Positions 1 through 6,659 of a DNA stretch of 7,760 nt are shown here, in pieces. The notes below the pieces were generated by a model. The model did not search any database, was not told where the DNA came from, and saw nothing but the letters and a program-made list of their open reading frames with translations. The number at the start of each line of letters is the position of its first letter. Position 1 is the stretch's first letter. The position numbers and the translations under genes were made by a program. Origin of the DNA: a bacterium UBA3756 (GTDB taxonomy: Bacteria > Bacteroidota > Bacteroidia > Bacteroidales > Bacteroidaceae); assembly GCA_002371695.1 (NCBI GenBank), contig DFGG01000024.1:1-7760 (forward strand), read 5' to 3'.

Positions 1-1
1 C

Positions 2-325
2 GGTGGATTGGAGAATGGAGCCAGCCTCACGCAAACTTGCTATCAAGCATCATCATGGAGCCGAAATACATGGTACGCGTTGACTGTTGGAAATGAAACC
101 TTTGCCTTCAAGACCCCACAGAGCGGCGGCAGCGGTATCGTGGTGTCAGGAGCCAGCGCCCCCACTCTACTATCTGGCGTTACCGTCGGTGACGGTACTG
201 AAATCTTTGGCGGTATGGGCAACACAGGATGCACCGTCAGCGGTGGCAGCAACGTCAGCCTTTCCTCCTATAGTGGCGGAAATGGCATGGGGGGCGGCGG
301 GAATCGACCCGGCGGCGGCAGATAA
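2..325 (+). CDS. C-terminal part of a secreted Gly/Ser/Thr-rich protein, probably Cthe_2159-like carbohydrate-binding (5' truncated)
   Basis: The frame is open from the left edge (GGT GGA TTG GAG...) to TAA at 323-325, so this is the tail of a longer gene; the TTG at 8-10 should not be read as a real start. The roughly 107 visible residues are rich in Gly, Ser, Thr and small hydrophobics in alternating beta-like runs (for example NETFAFKTP and GIVVSGASAPTLLSGVTVGDG). They end in a flexible tail with GGNGMGGGGNRPGGGR. There is no enzymatic motif. This composition and the Gly-rich tail resemble the C-termini of Bacteroidales secreted carbohydrate-binding proteins of the Cthe_2159 (formerly DUF4353) type, with a parallel beta-helix fold; that is recognition by resemblance only. 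It lies 21 bp upstream of the histidine kinase, so co-transcription with the two-component system is likely. Alternative: any repetitive beta-solenoid or adhesin surface protein. Confidence 0.5.
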   Translation, partial: GGLENGASLTQTCYQASSWSRNTWYALTVGNETFAFKTPQSGGSGIVVSGASAPTLLSGVTVGDGTEIFGGMGNTGCTVSGGSNVSLSSYSGGNGMGGGGNRPGGGR

Positions 326-346
326 TCAACGATAAAACTATAGGAA

Positions 347-1606
347 GTGAGTTTCAAGAAAGAACATCGACAAGAGACACTGATCTATCTGGGGCTATGG
401 GCCATGCTGTTCATAGCTCCGGTAATCAGTCTCAGCGTGCGCATCGCCAATACTGACGTGGCCTTTAACTGGAATGAGATCCTGATGGTTTGGAAGGAGT
501 TCTTGCCCTTCTTCATCGTATTCCTCATCCACAACCACCTGATAGCACCACAACTCATCTACCGACAGCGTAAATGGCAATACGTAGTAGGCTGTATCGC
601 ACTGATTGTAATATTCCACATCTGGCAAACCAATCACAGGCCTCATTTCCATGAGGGGCGCAGAAACAGAATAGAACTGAAGTCAGAGGGCCGCCAACGG
701 CCACCCATGCCTCACGATGGTGAAGATCCTGGATTTCACGGCCCCGAAGTTCCGGAGATGATGGGCGACATGGATCACCCAGAGGATAGTCTGCACCATA
801 TGGAACGTGCTGAGCATCGTATGGAGGCAGACGAACATAGGATGGAGGGTATCGAACATAGGATGAAGCCAGGTAAGCACCCCTGGCAAAGAGAGTTTCG
901 CCCCCCACTGATGTTCGGCCAGCACGATCTCGTCTCGCTCATCATCCTCATCCTGATGATGGGAATGAACGTGGGTGTCAAACTCTTCTTCCGACAACGC
1001 GGAGATCGCCAGAAGATGGAAGATCTGGAGAAACAGAACCTCGAGCAGCAGCTGCAATATCTGAAATACCAGATCAATCCCCACTTCTTCATGAACACGC
1101 TCAACAATATCCACGCCCTCGTCGATATTGACTCCGAAAAGGCCAAGCAGACAATCCTCGAACTGTCGAAGATGATGCGCTTCGTACTATACGAAGGCAA
1201 TAAGCAGGGCGTGCCATTGGATCGAGAGATAGCCTTCCTTCAGAACTATATCACACTGATGAAATTGCGCTACACCGACAAGGTGAGAATCACGGTCGAT
1301 ACACCTGCCTCGATGCCAAACAAGGAAGTGCCGCCCCTGATGTTCATCACGTTCGTCGAAAATGCTTTCAAGCATGGCGTGTCCTACAGACAAGAGTCCT
1401 TCATCGAGGTTAAGATTGAGTCGAGAGAAGACCATCTCGTATTCTCCTGCCGAAACAGCAAGATTCCCAAGGAAGACGACAAGCATGGCGGCGTGGGACT
1501 CACCAACGTCAAACAGCGTCTGGACCTCATCTACGGTGACCGCTACACGCTCGATATCAATGACGAACAAAATACATACACCGTAAAACTGACAATACCC
1601 TTATGA
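347..1606 (+). CDS. LytS-type sensor histidine kinase with His/Met-rich extracytoplasmic loop
   Basis: This 419-residue membrane sensor kinase autophosphorylates and passes phosphate to the LytTR regulator encoded next. Three hydrophobic segments (about 12-32, 50-68 and 78-95) precede a hydrophilic loop (about 96-192), which is followed by a fourth membrane segment (194-215), a short coiled coil (220-242) and the cytoplasmic kinase. The phospho-acceptor is H246 in INPHFFMN (His_kinase family PF06580). The N box is at 333-344 (FVENAFKHG, N339) and the G box at 381-392 (GGVGLTNVKQRL). With a cytoplasmic N-terminus, four segments put the loop in the periplasm. The loop holds 12 His and 8 Met between residues 97 and 178, including heptad repeats, suggesting metal or cation sensing (inference). 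The GTG start at 347 is chosen because the next in-frame ATG (404, Met20) would remove most of the first membrane segment. AGGA at 342-345 is too close to GTG to be a good ribosome site. Confidence 0.93.
   Translation: MSFKKEHRQETLIYLGLWAMLFIAPVISLSVRIANTDVAFNWNEILMVWKEFLPFFIVFLIHNHLIAPQLIYRQRKWQYVVGCIALIVIFHIWQTNHRPHFHEGRRNRIELKSEGRQRPPMPHDGEDPGFHGPEVPEMMGDMDHPEDSLHHMERAEHRMEADEHRMEGIEHRMKPGKHPWQREFRPPLMFGQHDLVSLIILILMMGMNVGVKLFFRQRGDRQKMEDLEKQNLEQQLQYLKYQINPHFFMNTLNNIHALVDIDSEKAKQTILELSKMMRFVLYEGNKQGVPLDREIAFLQNYITLMKLRYTDKVRITVDTPASMPNKEVPPLMFITFVENAFKHGVSYRQESFIEVKIESREDHLVFSCRNSKIPKEDDKHGGVGLTNVKQRLDLIYGDRYTLDINDEQNTYTVKLTIPL
791..874 (+). repeat. Four-unit heptad (21-nt) repeat inside the kinase sensor loop
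   Basis: Residues 149-176 of the kinase form four in-phase 7-residue units: LHHMERA (degenerate), EHRMEAD, EHRMEGI and EHRMKPG. His recurs at 150, 157, 164 and 171, continuing to H178, and Met at 152, 159, 166 and 173. At the DNA level the last two units share CGAACATAGGATG (832-844 and 853-865), indicating tandem duplication with later divergence. The periodicity would place the His side chains along one face of a helix. Confidence 0.85.
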
Positions 1607-2343
1607 TTAAAGTATTAGCCATCGACGACGAGCCCCTGGCACTCCAACAGCTCGTTGCTTACATTAAGAAAATCCCATTCCTCGAACTCGCAGGTGAGTG
1701 TCAGAGTGCCATCGAAGCCAAGGATATCCTCAATCAGGAGAATATCGATGCCATCTTCTGCGATATCAACATGCCAGACCTCAACGGCATGGACTTTGTG
1801 AAATCTCTCGCTGCTCCCCCTCTGGTAGTGTTCACCACTGCCTACTCAGAATATGCCGTAGAGGGATTCAAAGTGGATGCCGTAGACTATCTGCTCAAGC
1901 CATTCGGACTCGATGACTTCCGACGCGCTGCCAACCGTCTACAGGAACGCCTTAAGACTGCTGCACCCGCAACGGAAGAGCCCACTCCCGCATTACTGTC
2001 TGATAATGACTCCGACGATACCATTTTCGTGAAGACGGACTACCGTGTGGTGAAACTCGCCGTGAGCGACATCCGCTACATCGAGGGCATGAGCGAGTAT
2101 TTGAAAATACACCTTGAGAGCCAGCAAAAGCCCATCGTCACATTGTTGTCGATGAAAAAGATGGAGGAGTATCTCCCACCCTATTTCATGCGTATACACC
2201 GCTCCTACATCATCAACCTGAAGATGATACAGGAGGTGAACAAAAACCGCGTCATCATGGATTCCGACACCTACCTGCCTATCGGCGATAATTACAAGGA
2301 AGCCTTCAATGAATATCTGAACACGAAGTTCCTGGGGAAATAG
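1603..2343 (+). CDS. LytTR-family response regulator
   Basis: This 246-residue cytoplasmic transcription regulator is the cognate partner of the preceding kinase. The receiver domain (1-115) has the acidic pair D8/D9, phospho-acceptor D54 in FCDINMP, T78/T79 and K99 in LLKPFG. After a linker at about 116-137 rich in Ala, Pro, Thr, Glu and Asp, the LytTR DNA-binding domain runs from about 138 to 240, with FVKTDYRVVKL, IRYIEGMSEYLKIHL and FMRIHRSYIINL. The length is typical of the family (about 230-260). Its ATG overlaps the kinase stop in ATGA (1603-1606), implying translational coupling. LytTR proteins usually bind paired direct repeats upstream of their targets; no such pair was recognised here, so the regulon is unknown. 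The adjacent secreted protein gene is the obvious first candidate target, but its promoter lies outside the window. Confidence 0.95.
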   Translation: MIKVLAIDDEPLALQQLVAYIKKIPFLELAGECQSAIEAKDILNQENIDAIFCDINMPDLNGMDFVKSLAAPPLVVFTTAYSEYAVEGFKVDAVDYLLKPFGLDDFRRAANRLQERLKTAAPATEEPTPALLSDNDSDDTIFVKTDYRVVKLAVSDIRYIEGMSEYLKIHLESQQKPIVTLLSMKKMEEYLPPYFMRIHRSYIINLKMIQEVNKNRVIMDSDTYLPIGDNYKEAFNEYLNTKFLGK

Positions 2344-2356
2344 CATAAAATTCCTT

Positions 2357-2382
2357 AAATCCTGCTGAGTCTTAGGGATTTT
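2357..2382 (+). terminator. Possible weak terminator hairpin after the two-component operon
   Basis: AAATCC (2357-2362) pairs with GGATTT (2376-2381). The stem can extend inward through CTG/TAG (2365-2367 with 2373-2375, including one G-U pair) past a two-base bulge, leaving a 5-base loop. It is followed by only one further T and then G, so the U-tract consists mainly of the stem's own TTTT at 2379-2382. It starts 13 bp after the LytTR stop. It is short and AT-rich, so termination would be partial at best. Confidence 0.35.
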
Positions 2383-2385
2383 GTG

Positions 2386-2393
2386 TATCTTTG
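2386..2393 (+). promoter_or_regulatory. Bacteroidetes -7 promoter element (TATCTTTG) for the tlpA-like/dsbD operon
   Basis: TATCTTTG matches the Bacteroidetes sigma -7 consensus TAnnTTTG and lies 31 bp upstream of the lipoprotein ATG, so a transcript would begin near 2399-2402. No TTTG -33 element is seen at 19-21 bp upstream (the bases there are TGCT, CTGC and CCTG), so this promoter is either weak or assisted. The 82-bp gap between 2343 and 2425 contains only this element and the preceding hairpin. Confidence 0.6.
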
Positions 2394-2424
2394 CGCCGAT
2401 TTAACGACGTAGAGCAATAAACTA

Positions 2425-2994
2425 ATGAGAATAAACAAACGTATGAAAAAGATTTTCCTCAGTATGATGCTGGCAGTGGTTGCCATGAGCAGCTGTGCCA
2501 ACAACGGACAGAAGACACAAGTAACGAACACAGAGAATCAGCAGCCAACTGAAGAAGCTATTATTCAGCAGCAGGCAGCTGAAGGAACCGAGCTGGCCCC
2601 CGACTTCACACTCGACGACATCAACGGCAAGCCCCTCGCACTCTCCTCACTGCGTGGCAAGTATGTCATCCTCGATTTCTGGGGCTCCTGGTGCCCTTGG
2701 TGCATCAAGGGTTTCCCCGAAATGAAGAACTACTACGAGAAATATAAAGGTAAGTTCGAAATCCTCGGCATCGACTGCAACGATACTCAGGAGAAATGGA
2801 AGGCCGCTGTCGAGAAGTATCAGCTGCCTTGGCTGCATGTCTACAACCCTCGCGACACTAAGATTCTTGAGGCGTATGCCATCCAAGGGTTCCCCACAAA
2901 GATCATTATCGCCCCCGAGGGTAAGATCTACAAGACCGTTATTGGTGAAGATCCTGCATTTTATACTCTGCTCGACAGTCTCTTCAAGCAATGA
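2425..2994 (+). CDS. TlpA-like thioredoxin-fold lipoprotein (thiol:disulfide oxidoreductase)
   Basis: This 189-residue exported thiol-redox protein has a lipoprotein signal peptide: a basic start (KRMKK), hydrophobic FLSMMLAVVA and lipobox MSSC with C24 as the lipidated residue. A low-complexity Gln/Thr/Glu spacer (25-55) leads into an AhpC/TSA-TlpA type thioredoxin fold (about 56-187). The active site is WCPWC (C90 and C93) after DFWGSW, and the cis-proline is P157 in GFPT. The residues after C24 (ANNGQKT) lack the acidic cluster associated with surface export in Bacteroides, so a periplasm-facing location is likely (inference). Its stop overlaps the dsbD start in ATGA, so DsbD is the likely electron donor; the protein may reduce apocytochromes or other periplasmic disulfides. 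An in-frame ATG at 2443 (Met7) also gives a normal signal peptide, and the sequence does not decide between the two starts. Confidence 0.92.
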   Translation: MRINKRMKKIFLSMMLAVVAMSSCANNGQKTQVTNTENQQPTEEAIIQQQAAEGTELAPDFTLDDINGKPLALSSLRGKYVILDFWGSWCPWCIKGFPEMKNYYEKYKGKFEILGIDCNDTQEKWKAAVEKYQLPWLHVYNPRDTKILEAYAIQGFPTKIIIAPEGKIYKTVIGEDPAFYTLLDSLFKQ

Positions 2995-5069
2995 GAAATA
3001 CCATCACCACCCTGTTGCTCTGCATCCTGAGTCTGATGGCTCAGGCACAGATGATGGATCCCGTTCATTTCAGTTCGCAGCTAATGGAGCTCAAAGGTGG
3101 CGAGGGTGAAATCGTGTTTTCGGCAACTATCGATCCTGGGTGGCACGTGTACTCCACCAACCTGGGCAGTGACGGACCTATCTCTGCCACATTCAACGCA
3201 GTCAAACTAGAGGGCGTGGAGACTATCGGCCCACTGCTGTCGAGAGGTAAGGAAATCAAACAATTCGACAAAGTATTCGAGATGGAGTTGCGCTACTTTG
3301 AAAAAAGCGTGACGTTCGTGCAGAAGGTGAAGTTCACCAAGCCCAACTATGCCATTGACTGCTATCTTGAATACGGTGCCTGCAACGATGAGAGTTGTCT
3401 GCCCCCATCTGAGATATCCTTCAAAGGACATGGTAAAGCCAGGGAGGTGGCCATACCTGAAAGTCCGAAGGATGCTGCCATGGAGAAGGCTTTGCCGCTG
3501 AAAGAGAATTTGTCCAAGGAAGACAGTAGTCAAGGAGACTCGGCACGAAATACTAATAACGGCTCGGTAACAGAACCATCCACTTCACTCCCAGAGATTC
3601 AGGAGGATGGCTCCGACCTCTGGAAGCCCGTAGTGGAGGAACTGCGCGCATTGGGCACCACAACTGGAAATATCGGCAATAGTTCCCTGCTCTACCTCCT
3701 GCTGATGGGTTTCATTGGCGGTCTGCTGGCTGTGTGCATGCCATGTATCTGGCCTATCATCCCGATGACGGTCAGCTTTTTCCTCAAGCGCTCGCAAAAC
3801 GACAGGCAGAAAGGCATCCGCGATGCCATCACCTACGGCATCTCTATCATCGTCATCTACCTCAGCCTGGGATTGCTTGTGACAGCCATCTTCGGTTCTG
3901 ACACCCTGAACGCCATGTCTACCAATGCCGTGTTCAACGTTCTCCTCTTCTTGTTGCTCGTGGTCTTCGCCATGAGTTTCTTCGGATGGTTCGAAATCAA
4001 GTTGCCCGACTCTTGGGCCAACAATGTCGACTCCAAGGCTACCAAGACTACCGGACTGATTTCCATCTTCCTCATGGCCTTCACCCTGGTGCTCGTCAGC
4101 TTTTCCTGCACAGCCCCTATCATCGGGCTGTTGCTCGTAGAGACCACCACCAGCGGCAACTGGCTCGCACCAGCTATCGGGATGTTCGGATTCGCTCTGG
4201 CACTGGCCCTGCCCTTCACACTCTTCGCCATGTTCCCTGCCTGGCTGAAACAGGCACCCAAGTCTGGATCATGGATGACCACATTGAAGGTGGTACTGGG
4301 ATTCATCGAACTGGCTTTCGCCCTGAAGTTCCTCTCAGTGGCCGACCTGGCTTACGGCTGGCATATCCTTGACCGAGAAGTATTCCTCTCGCTATGGATT
4401 GTCATCTTCGGTCTCTTGGGAGCCTACCTCTGCGGCTGGTTGAAGTTCCAAGAAGACGAGATTGGCGGCGAGTTTCATAAGCCGATGCCCGTCATCTGCA
4501 TTATGGGAGGACTCTGTTCACTGGCTTTCGCCATATATATGCTGCCCGGACTCTGGGGCGCTCCCTGTAAGGCCGTGAGTGCCTTTGCACCGCCCATGAG
4601 CACACAGGATTTCAATCTCAACACCCGAGTGGTAGAGGCCAAGTACAAAGACTACGAACTGGGTATGGCTGCCGCCCGTGCCGAAGGCAAGCCGGTACTC
4701 ATCGATTTCACAGGCTTCGGCTGCGTGAACTGCCGAAAGATGGAGGCTGCCGTATGGACTGATCCCATCGTAGCTGACAAACTGACGAAGGATTTTGTAC
4801 TCATCTCCCTTTATGTCGACGACAAGACACCGCTACCAGAGCCGATGGTGGTTACCGACGAACAGGGACAGACGCGCACCTTGCGCACCATTGGGGCCAA
4901 GTGGAGCTATCTGCAGAGCCATAAGTTCAGTGCCAATGCACAACCTTTCTACGTGATGCTCCATCCCGTTACCGGCAAACCTCTCGCTGGCAGCAAAGCT
5001 TACGATGAAGACATACAGGCCTACATTGACTTCCTCGACGAAGGGCTCAAGCAATACAAAGCACAATAA
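2991..5069 (+). CDS. dsbD: DsbD-family thiol:disulfide interchange protein
   Basis: This 692-residue inner-membrane protein moves reducing power from cytoplasmic thioredoxin to periplasmic thiol proteins. It shows the full three-part DsbD layout. After a signal peptide (1-20, ending AQAQ) comes an N-terminal DsbD-alpha-like domain (about 21-150) with C131 and C136 in ACNDESCLPP; C124 is an extra cysteine. A Ser/Asn/Glu-rich linker (about 165-210) leads to a domain of about eight membrane segments (about 231-522) with C249 and C252 in CMPCIWPIIP, and C373 in FSCTAP. The C-terminal thioredoxin domain (about 545-690) has GFGCVNCRKME (C578, C581). The length is somewhat above the roughly 565 residues of the E. 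coli protein, partly because of the linker. It overlaps the upstream TlpA-like lipoprotein gene by 4 bp, forming a coupled donor-acceptor pair. A strong terminator follows at once, so it ends the operon. Confidence 0.95.
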   Translation: MRNTITTLLLCILSLMAQAQMMDPVHFSSQLMELKGGEGEIVFSATIDPGWHVYSTNLGSDGPISATFNAVKLEGVETIGPLLSRGKEIKQFDKVFEMELRYFEKSVTFVQKVKFTKPNYAIDCYLEYGACNDESCLPPSEISFKGHGKAREVAIPESPKDAAMEKALPLKENLSKEDSSQGDSARNTNNGSVTEPSTSLPEIQEDGSDLWKPVVEELRALGTTTGNIGNSSLLYLLLMGFIGGLLAVCMPCIWPIIPMTVSFFLKRSQNDRQKGIRDAITYGISIIVIYLSLGLLVTAIFGSDTLNAMSTNAVFNVLLFLLLVVFAMSFFGWFEIKLPDSWANNVDSKATKTTGLISIFLMAFTLVLVSFSCTAPIIGLLLVETTTSGNWLAPAIGMFGFALALALPFTLFAMFPAWLKQAPKSGSWMTTLKVVLGFIELAFALKFLSVADLAYGWHILDREVFLSLWIVIFGLLGAYLCGWLKFQEDEIGGEFHKPMPVICIMGGLCSLAFAIYMLPGLWGAPCKAVSAFAPPMSTQDFNLNTRVVEAKYKDYELGMAAARAEGKPVLIDFTGFGCVNCRKMEAAVWTDPIVADKLTKDFVLISLYVDDKTPLPEPMVVTDEQGQTRTLRTIGAKWSYLQSHKFSANAQPFYVMLHPVTGKPLAGSKAYDEDIQAYIDFLDEGLKQYKAQ

Positions 5070-5086
5070 GAATATAAAAATATATT

Positions 5087-5121
5087 AAAAAACGGGGCTG
5101 ACATTTGCAGTCTCGTTTTTT
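5087..5121 (+). terminator. Strong intrinsic terminator of the tlpA-like/dsbD operon
   Basis: A 14-bp stem pairs AAAAAACGGGGCTG (5087-5100) with CAGTCTCGTTTTTT (5108-5121), including two G-U pairs, around the loop ACATTTG (5101-5107). The 3' arm ends in six T. It lies 17 bp after the dsbD stop. The A-run on the 5' side would also give a U-tract in the opposite direction, but no minus-strand gene converges here. Confidence 0.9.
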
Positions 5122-5134
5122 ATTTGTATTTTTG
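5104..5134 (+). promoter_or_regulatory. Bacteroidetes-type promoter of aldA (TTTG-N19-TATTTTTG)
   Basis: TTTG at 5104-5107 and TATTTTTG at 5127-5134 are 19 bp apart, matching the Bacteroides -33/-7 pattern TTTG-N19-21-TAnnTTTG. A transcript would begin near 5140-5143 and leave an A-rich leader of about 45 nt before the aldA ATG at 5185, with no Shine-Dalgarno match. The -33 element sits in the loop of the preceding terminator and the spacer covers its 3' arm. The rest of the 115-bp gap (5070-5184) shows nothing else. Confidence 0.82.
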
Positions 5135-5184
5135 CTGACGATTTAAAAACCCAAACTTATCCTATACACTAAAACAAAACGCTT

Positions 5185-6627
5185 ATGAAAGATTTAAAGA
5201 TGTACATCAACGGCCAGTTCTGCGAGAGCTCGAACGGCAAGTGGATTGACGTGTTGAACCCTTCAACCGAGGAAGTCATCTCCCGCCAGCCTGAAGGCAC
5301 AGTGGAGGACGTAAACCGCGCCCTGGATGCAGCGCGAGCTGCCCAGAAGGCCTGGGCCAAGACTCCCGCCATCGAGCGTGCCGGCTATCTGCTGAAGATT
5401 GCCGCAGGCATCAAGGCCCGTGAGAATGAGTTTACCGAAATCATTATGCGCGAGCAAGGAAAGACCCGCAACTGGGCCTCCATCGAGGTAGGCGCCACCA
5501 TCTCCTATTTCGAATATATGGCCAGCTTCGCCCGCCATATCGAAGGAGAAATCATCCCCTCCGACCGTCCCAATGAGACCATCCTACTCACCAAAAAGCC
5601 CATCGGCGTGGTGGCTGGTATCCTGCCCTGGAACTTCCCCTTCTTCCTCATCGCCCGCAAGGCTGGTGCCGCACTCATTGCAGGTTGCACCATCGTCATC
5701 AAGCCTTCGCAGATCACTCCTGAGAACTGCACGGAGTTTGCCAAGATTGTTGACGAGGTGGGACTGCCCGCAGGTGTCATCAATATTGTCACAGGCCGAG
5801 GCTCCGTCATCGGCAATGAGATGGCTGGAAGCCCGAAGATCGATATCGTATCGGTGACGGGCTCTGTAGGTGCTGGCGAGAGCATCATGGCCGCTGCCTC
5901 GAAGAACATCACCAAGGTCAGCCTCGAACTGGGTGGAAAGGCTCCTGCCATCGTCTGTAAGGATGCCGACCTGGAGCGTGCAGCCCAGTGGATTGTCGAC
6001 AGCCGTATCGGCAATAATGGCCAGATTTGCAACAATGCTGAACGCGTCTATGTACAGAAGGAGGTAAAAGAGGCCTTTACCGAGATTCTCGTCAAGAAGA
6101 TGGCTGCCGTGAAGGTGGGCGACCCCTGCCAGGATGCTTCTGTCGACATGGGACCACTGGTAGAAGCCCGCGCCCTGGAGAGCGTCACTGAGAAGGTGGA
6201 GCGCGCCATCAAGCAGGGTGCCAAGTTGCTCTGCGGCGGCAAGCGTGTTGGAGAGAAGGGCTATTTCTATGCTGCCACCGTCCTCGACAACTGCACACAG
6301 GATATGGACATCATCCACGAAGAGACCTTCGGCCCCGTGATTCCGTTGGTGGAGTTCGACACCATCGATCAGGCCATCGAATGGGCCAACGACTGTGAGT
6401 ACGGTCTGGCCTCATCCATCTTCACCAAGGACCTGAACATTGCCACGAAGGCCTGCCGCGAACTGGAGTTCGGCGAGACCTACATCAACCGCGAGCACTT
6501 CGAGGCCATCCAAGGCTTCCATGCTGGTGTGAAGAAGAGTGGTATTGGCGGTGCCGATGGTAAGCACGGCGTAGAGGAATACCTCGTAACCCACGTCACC
6601 TACCTCGACACCTACGAGGATATGTAA
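5185..6627 (+). CDS. aldA: Lactaldehyde/glycolaldehyde dehydrogenase, AldA type
   Basis: This 480-residue cytosolic NAD-dependent aldehyde dehydrogenase would oxidise L-lactaldehyde to L-lactate, or glycolaldehyde to glycolate, as in L-fucose and L-rhamnose breakdown. Visible family residues are N150 in LPWNFPFF, K173 in VIKPS, the TGSVGAGE nucleotide-binding stretch (225-232), E248 in LELGGKAPAIV, catalytic C282 in GQICNNAERV, and E380 in HEETFGP. The length matches the family, and several blocks closely resemble E. coli AldA as I remember it, such as EGEII.SDRP, NFPFFLIARK, AGSPKI, GETYINRE and GIGGADGKHG, so the AldA subgroup is favoured over betaine or succinate-semialdehyde dehydrogenases. 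The ATG at 5185 is preceded by an A-rich leader; Met6 is a less likely start. It has its own promoter and terminator and no sugar-pathway neighbours, so it appears monocistronic and the physiological substrate is uncertain. Confidence 0.92.
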   Translation: MKDLKMYINGQFCESSNGKWIDVLNPSTEEVISRQPEGTVEDVNRALDAARAAQKAWAKTPAIERAGYLLKIAAGIKARENEFTEIIMREQGKTRNWASIEVGATISYFEYMASFARHIEGEIIPSDRPNETILLTKKPIGVVAGILPWNFPFFLIARKAGAALIAGCTIVIKPSQITPENCTEFAKIVDEVGLPAGVINIVTGRGSVIGNEMAGSPKIDIVSVTGSVGAGESIMAAASKNITKVSLELGGKAPAIVCKDADLERAAQWIVDSRIGNNGQICNNAERVYVQKEVKEAFTEILVKKMAAVKVGDPCQDASVDMGPLVEARALESVTEKVERAIKQGAKLLCGGKRVGEKGYFYAATVLDNCTQDMDIIHEETFGPVIPLVEFDTIDQAIEWANDCEYGLASSIFTKDLNIATKACRELEFGETYINREHFEAIQGFHAGVKKSGIGGADGKHGVEEYLVTHVTYLDTYEDM

Positions 6628-6629
6628 AT

Positions 6630-6659
6630 TTTTAAGGGCACCGATTGGTGCCCTTAAAA
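6630..6659. terminator. Hairpin between convergent genes, candidate bidirectional terminator
   Basis: A perfect 13-bp inverted repeat (6630-6642 with 6647-6659: TTTTAAGGGCACC and its complement) encloses the 4-base loop GATT. It begins 3 bp after the aldA stop and contains the stop codon of the minus-strand gene (6654-6656) inside its stem. The T-tract after the stem is short on either strand (TTT on plus, one T on minus; the remaining A/T bases lie within the stem), so release may be less efficient than at the dsbD terminator, but position and symmetry fit a shared terminator. Confidence 0.8.

Noticed and set aside
8..10. TTG as the start of the first gene
   Set aside because: The two codons before it are also open and the protein lacks a signal peptide, so the gene clearly begins outside the window.
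87..335. Second plus-strand open frame overlapping the secreted protein
   Set aside because: It runs in another frame through a Gly-rich coding region, is Ala/Pro-rich as expected of a frame shadow, and the frame ending at 325 is open to the window edge.
791..874. CRISPR-like array in the repeated stretch of the kinase gene
   Set aside because: The units are contiguous 21-nt coding repeats with no spacers, in frame with the kinase.
555..1200. Several overlapping minus-strand open frames (117-143 codons) opposite the histidine kinase
   Set aside because: The kinase has full H, N and G boxes; the antisense products lack family features and overlap one another.
3986..4372. Plus-strand open frame of 128 codons inside dsbD
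   Set aside because: It lies within the DsbD membrane domain in another frame and gives an Arg/His-rich product with no plausible role.
5135..5184. Riboswitch or structured leader before aldA
   Set aside because: The roughly 45-nt A-rich leader is too short, and I see no stable stem in it.
5584..6318. Open frame of 244 codons on the minus strand opposite aldA
   Set aside because: It lies wholly inside a well-supported gene with codon-aligned bias, has no recognisable domain, promoter or signal, and its translation looks like a low-complexity shadow.
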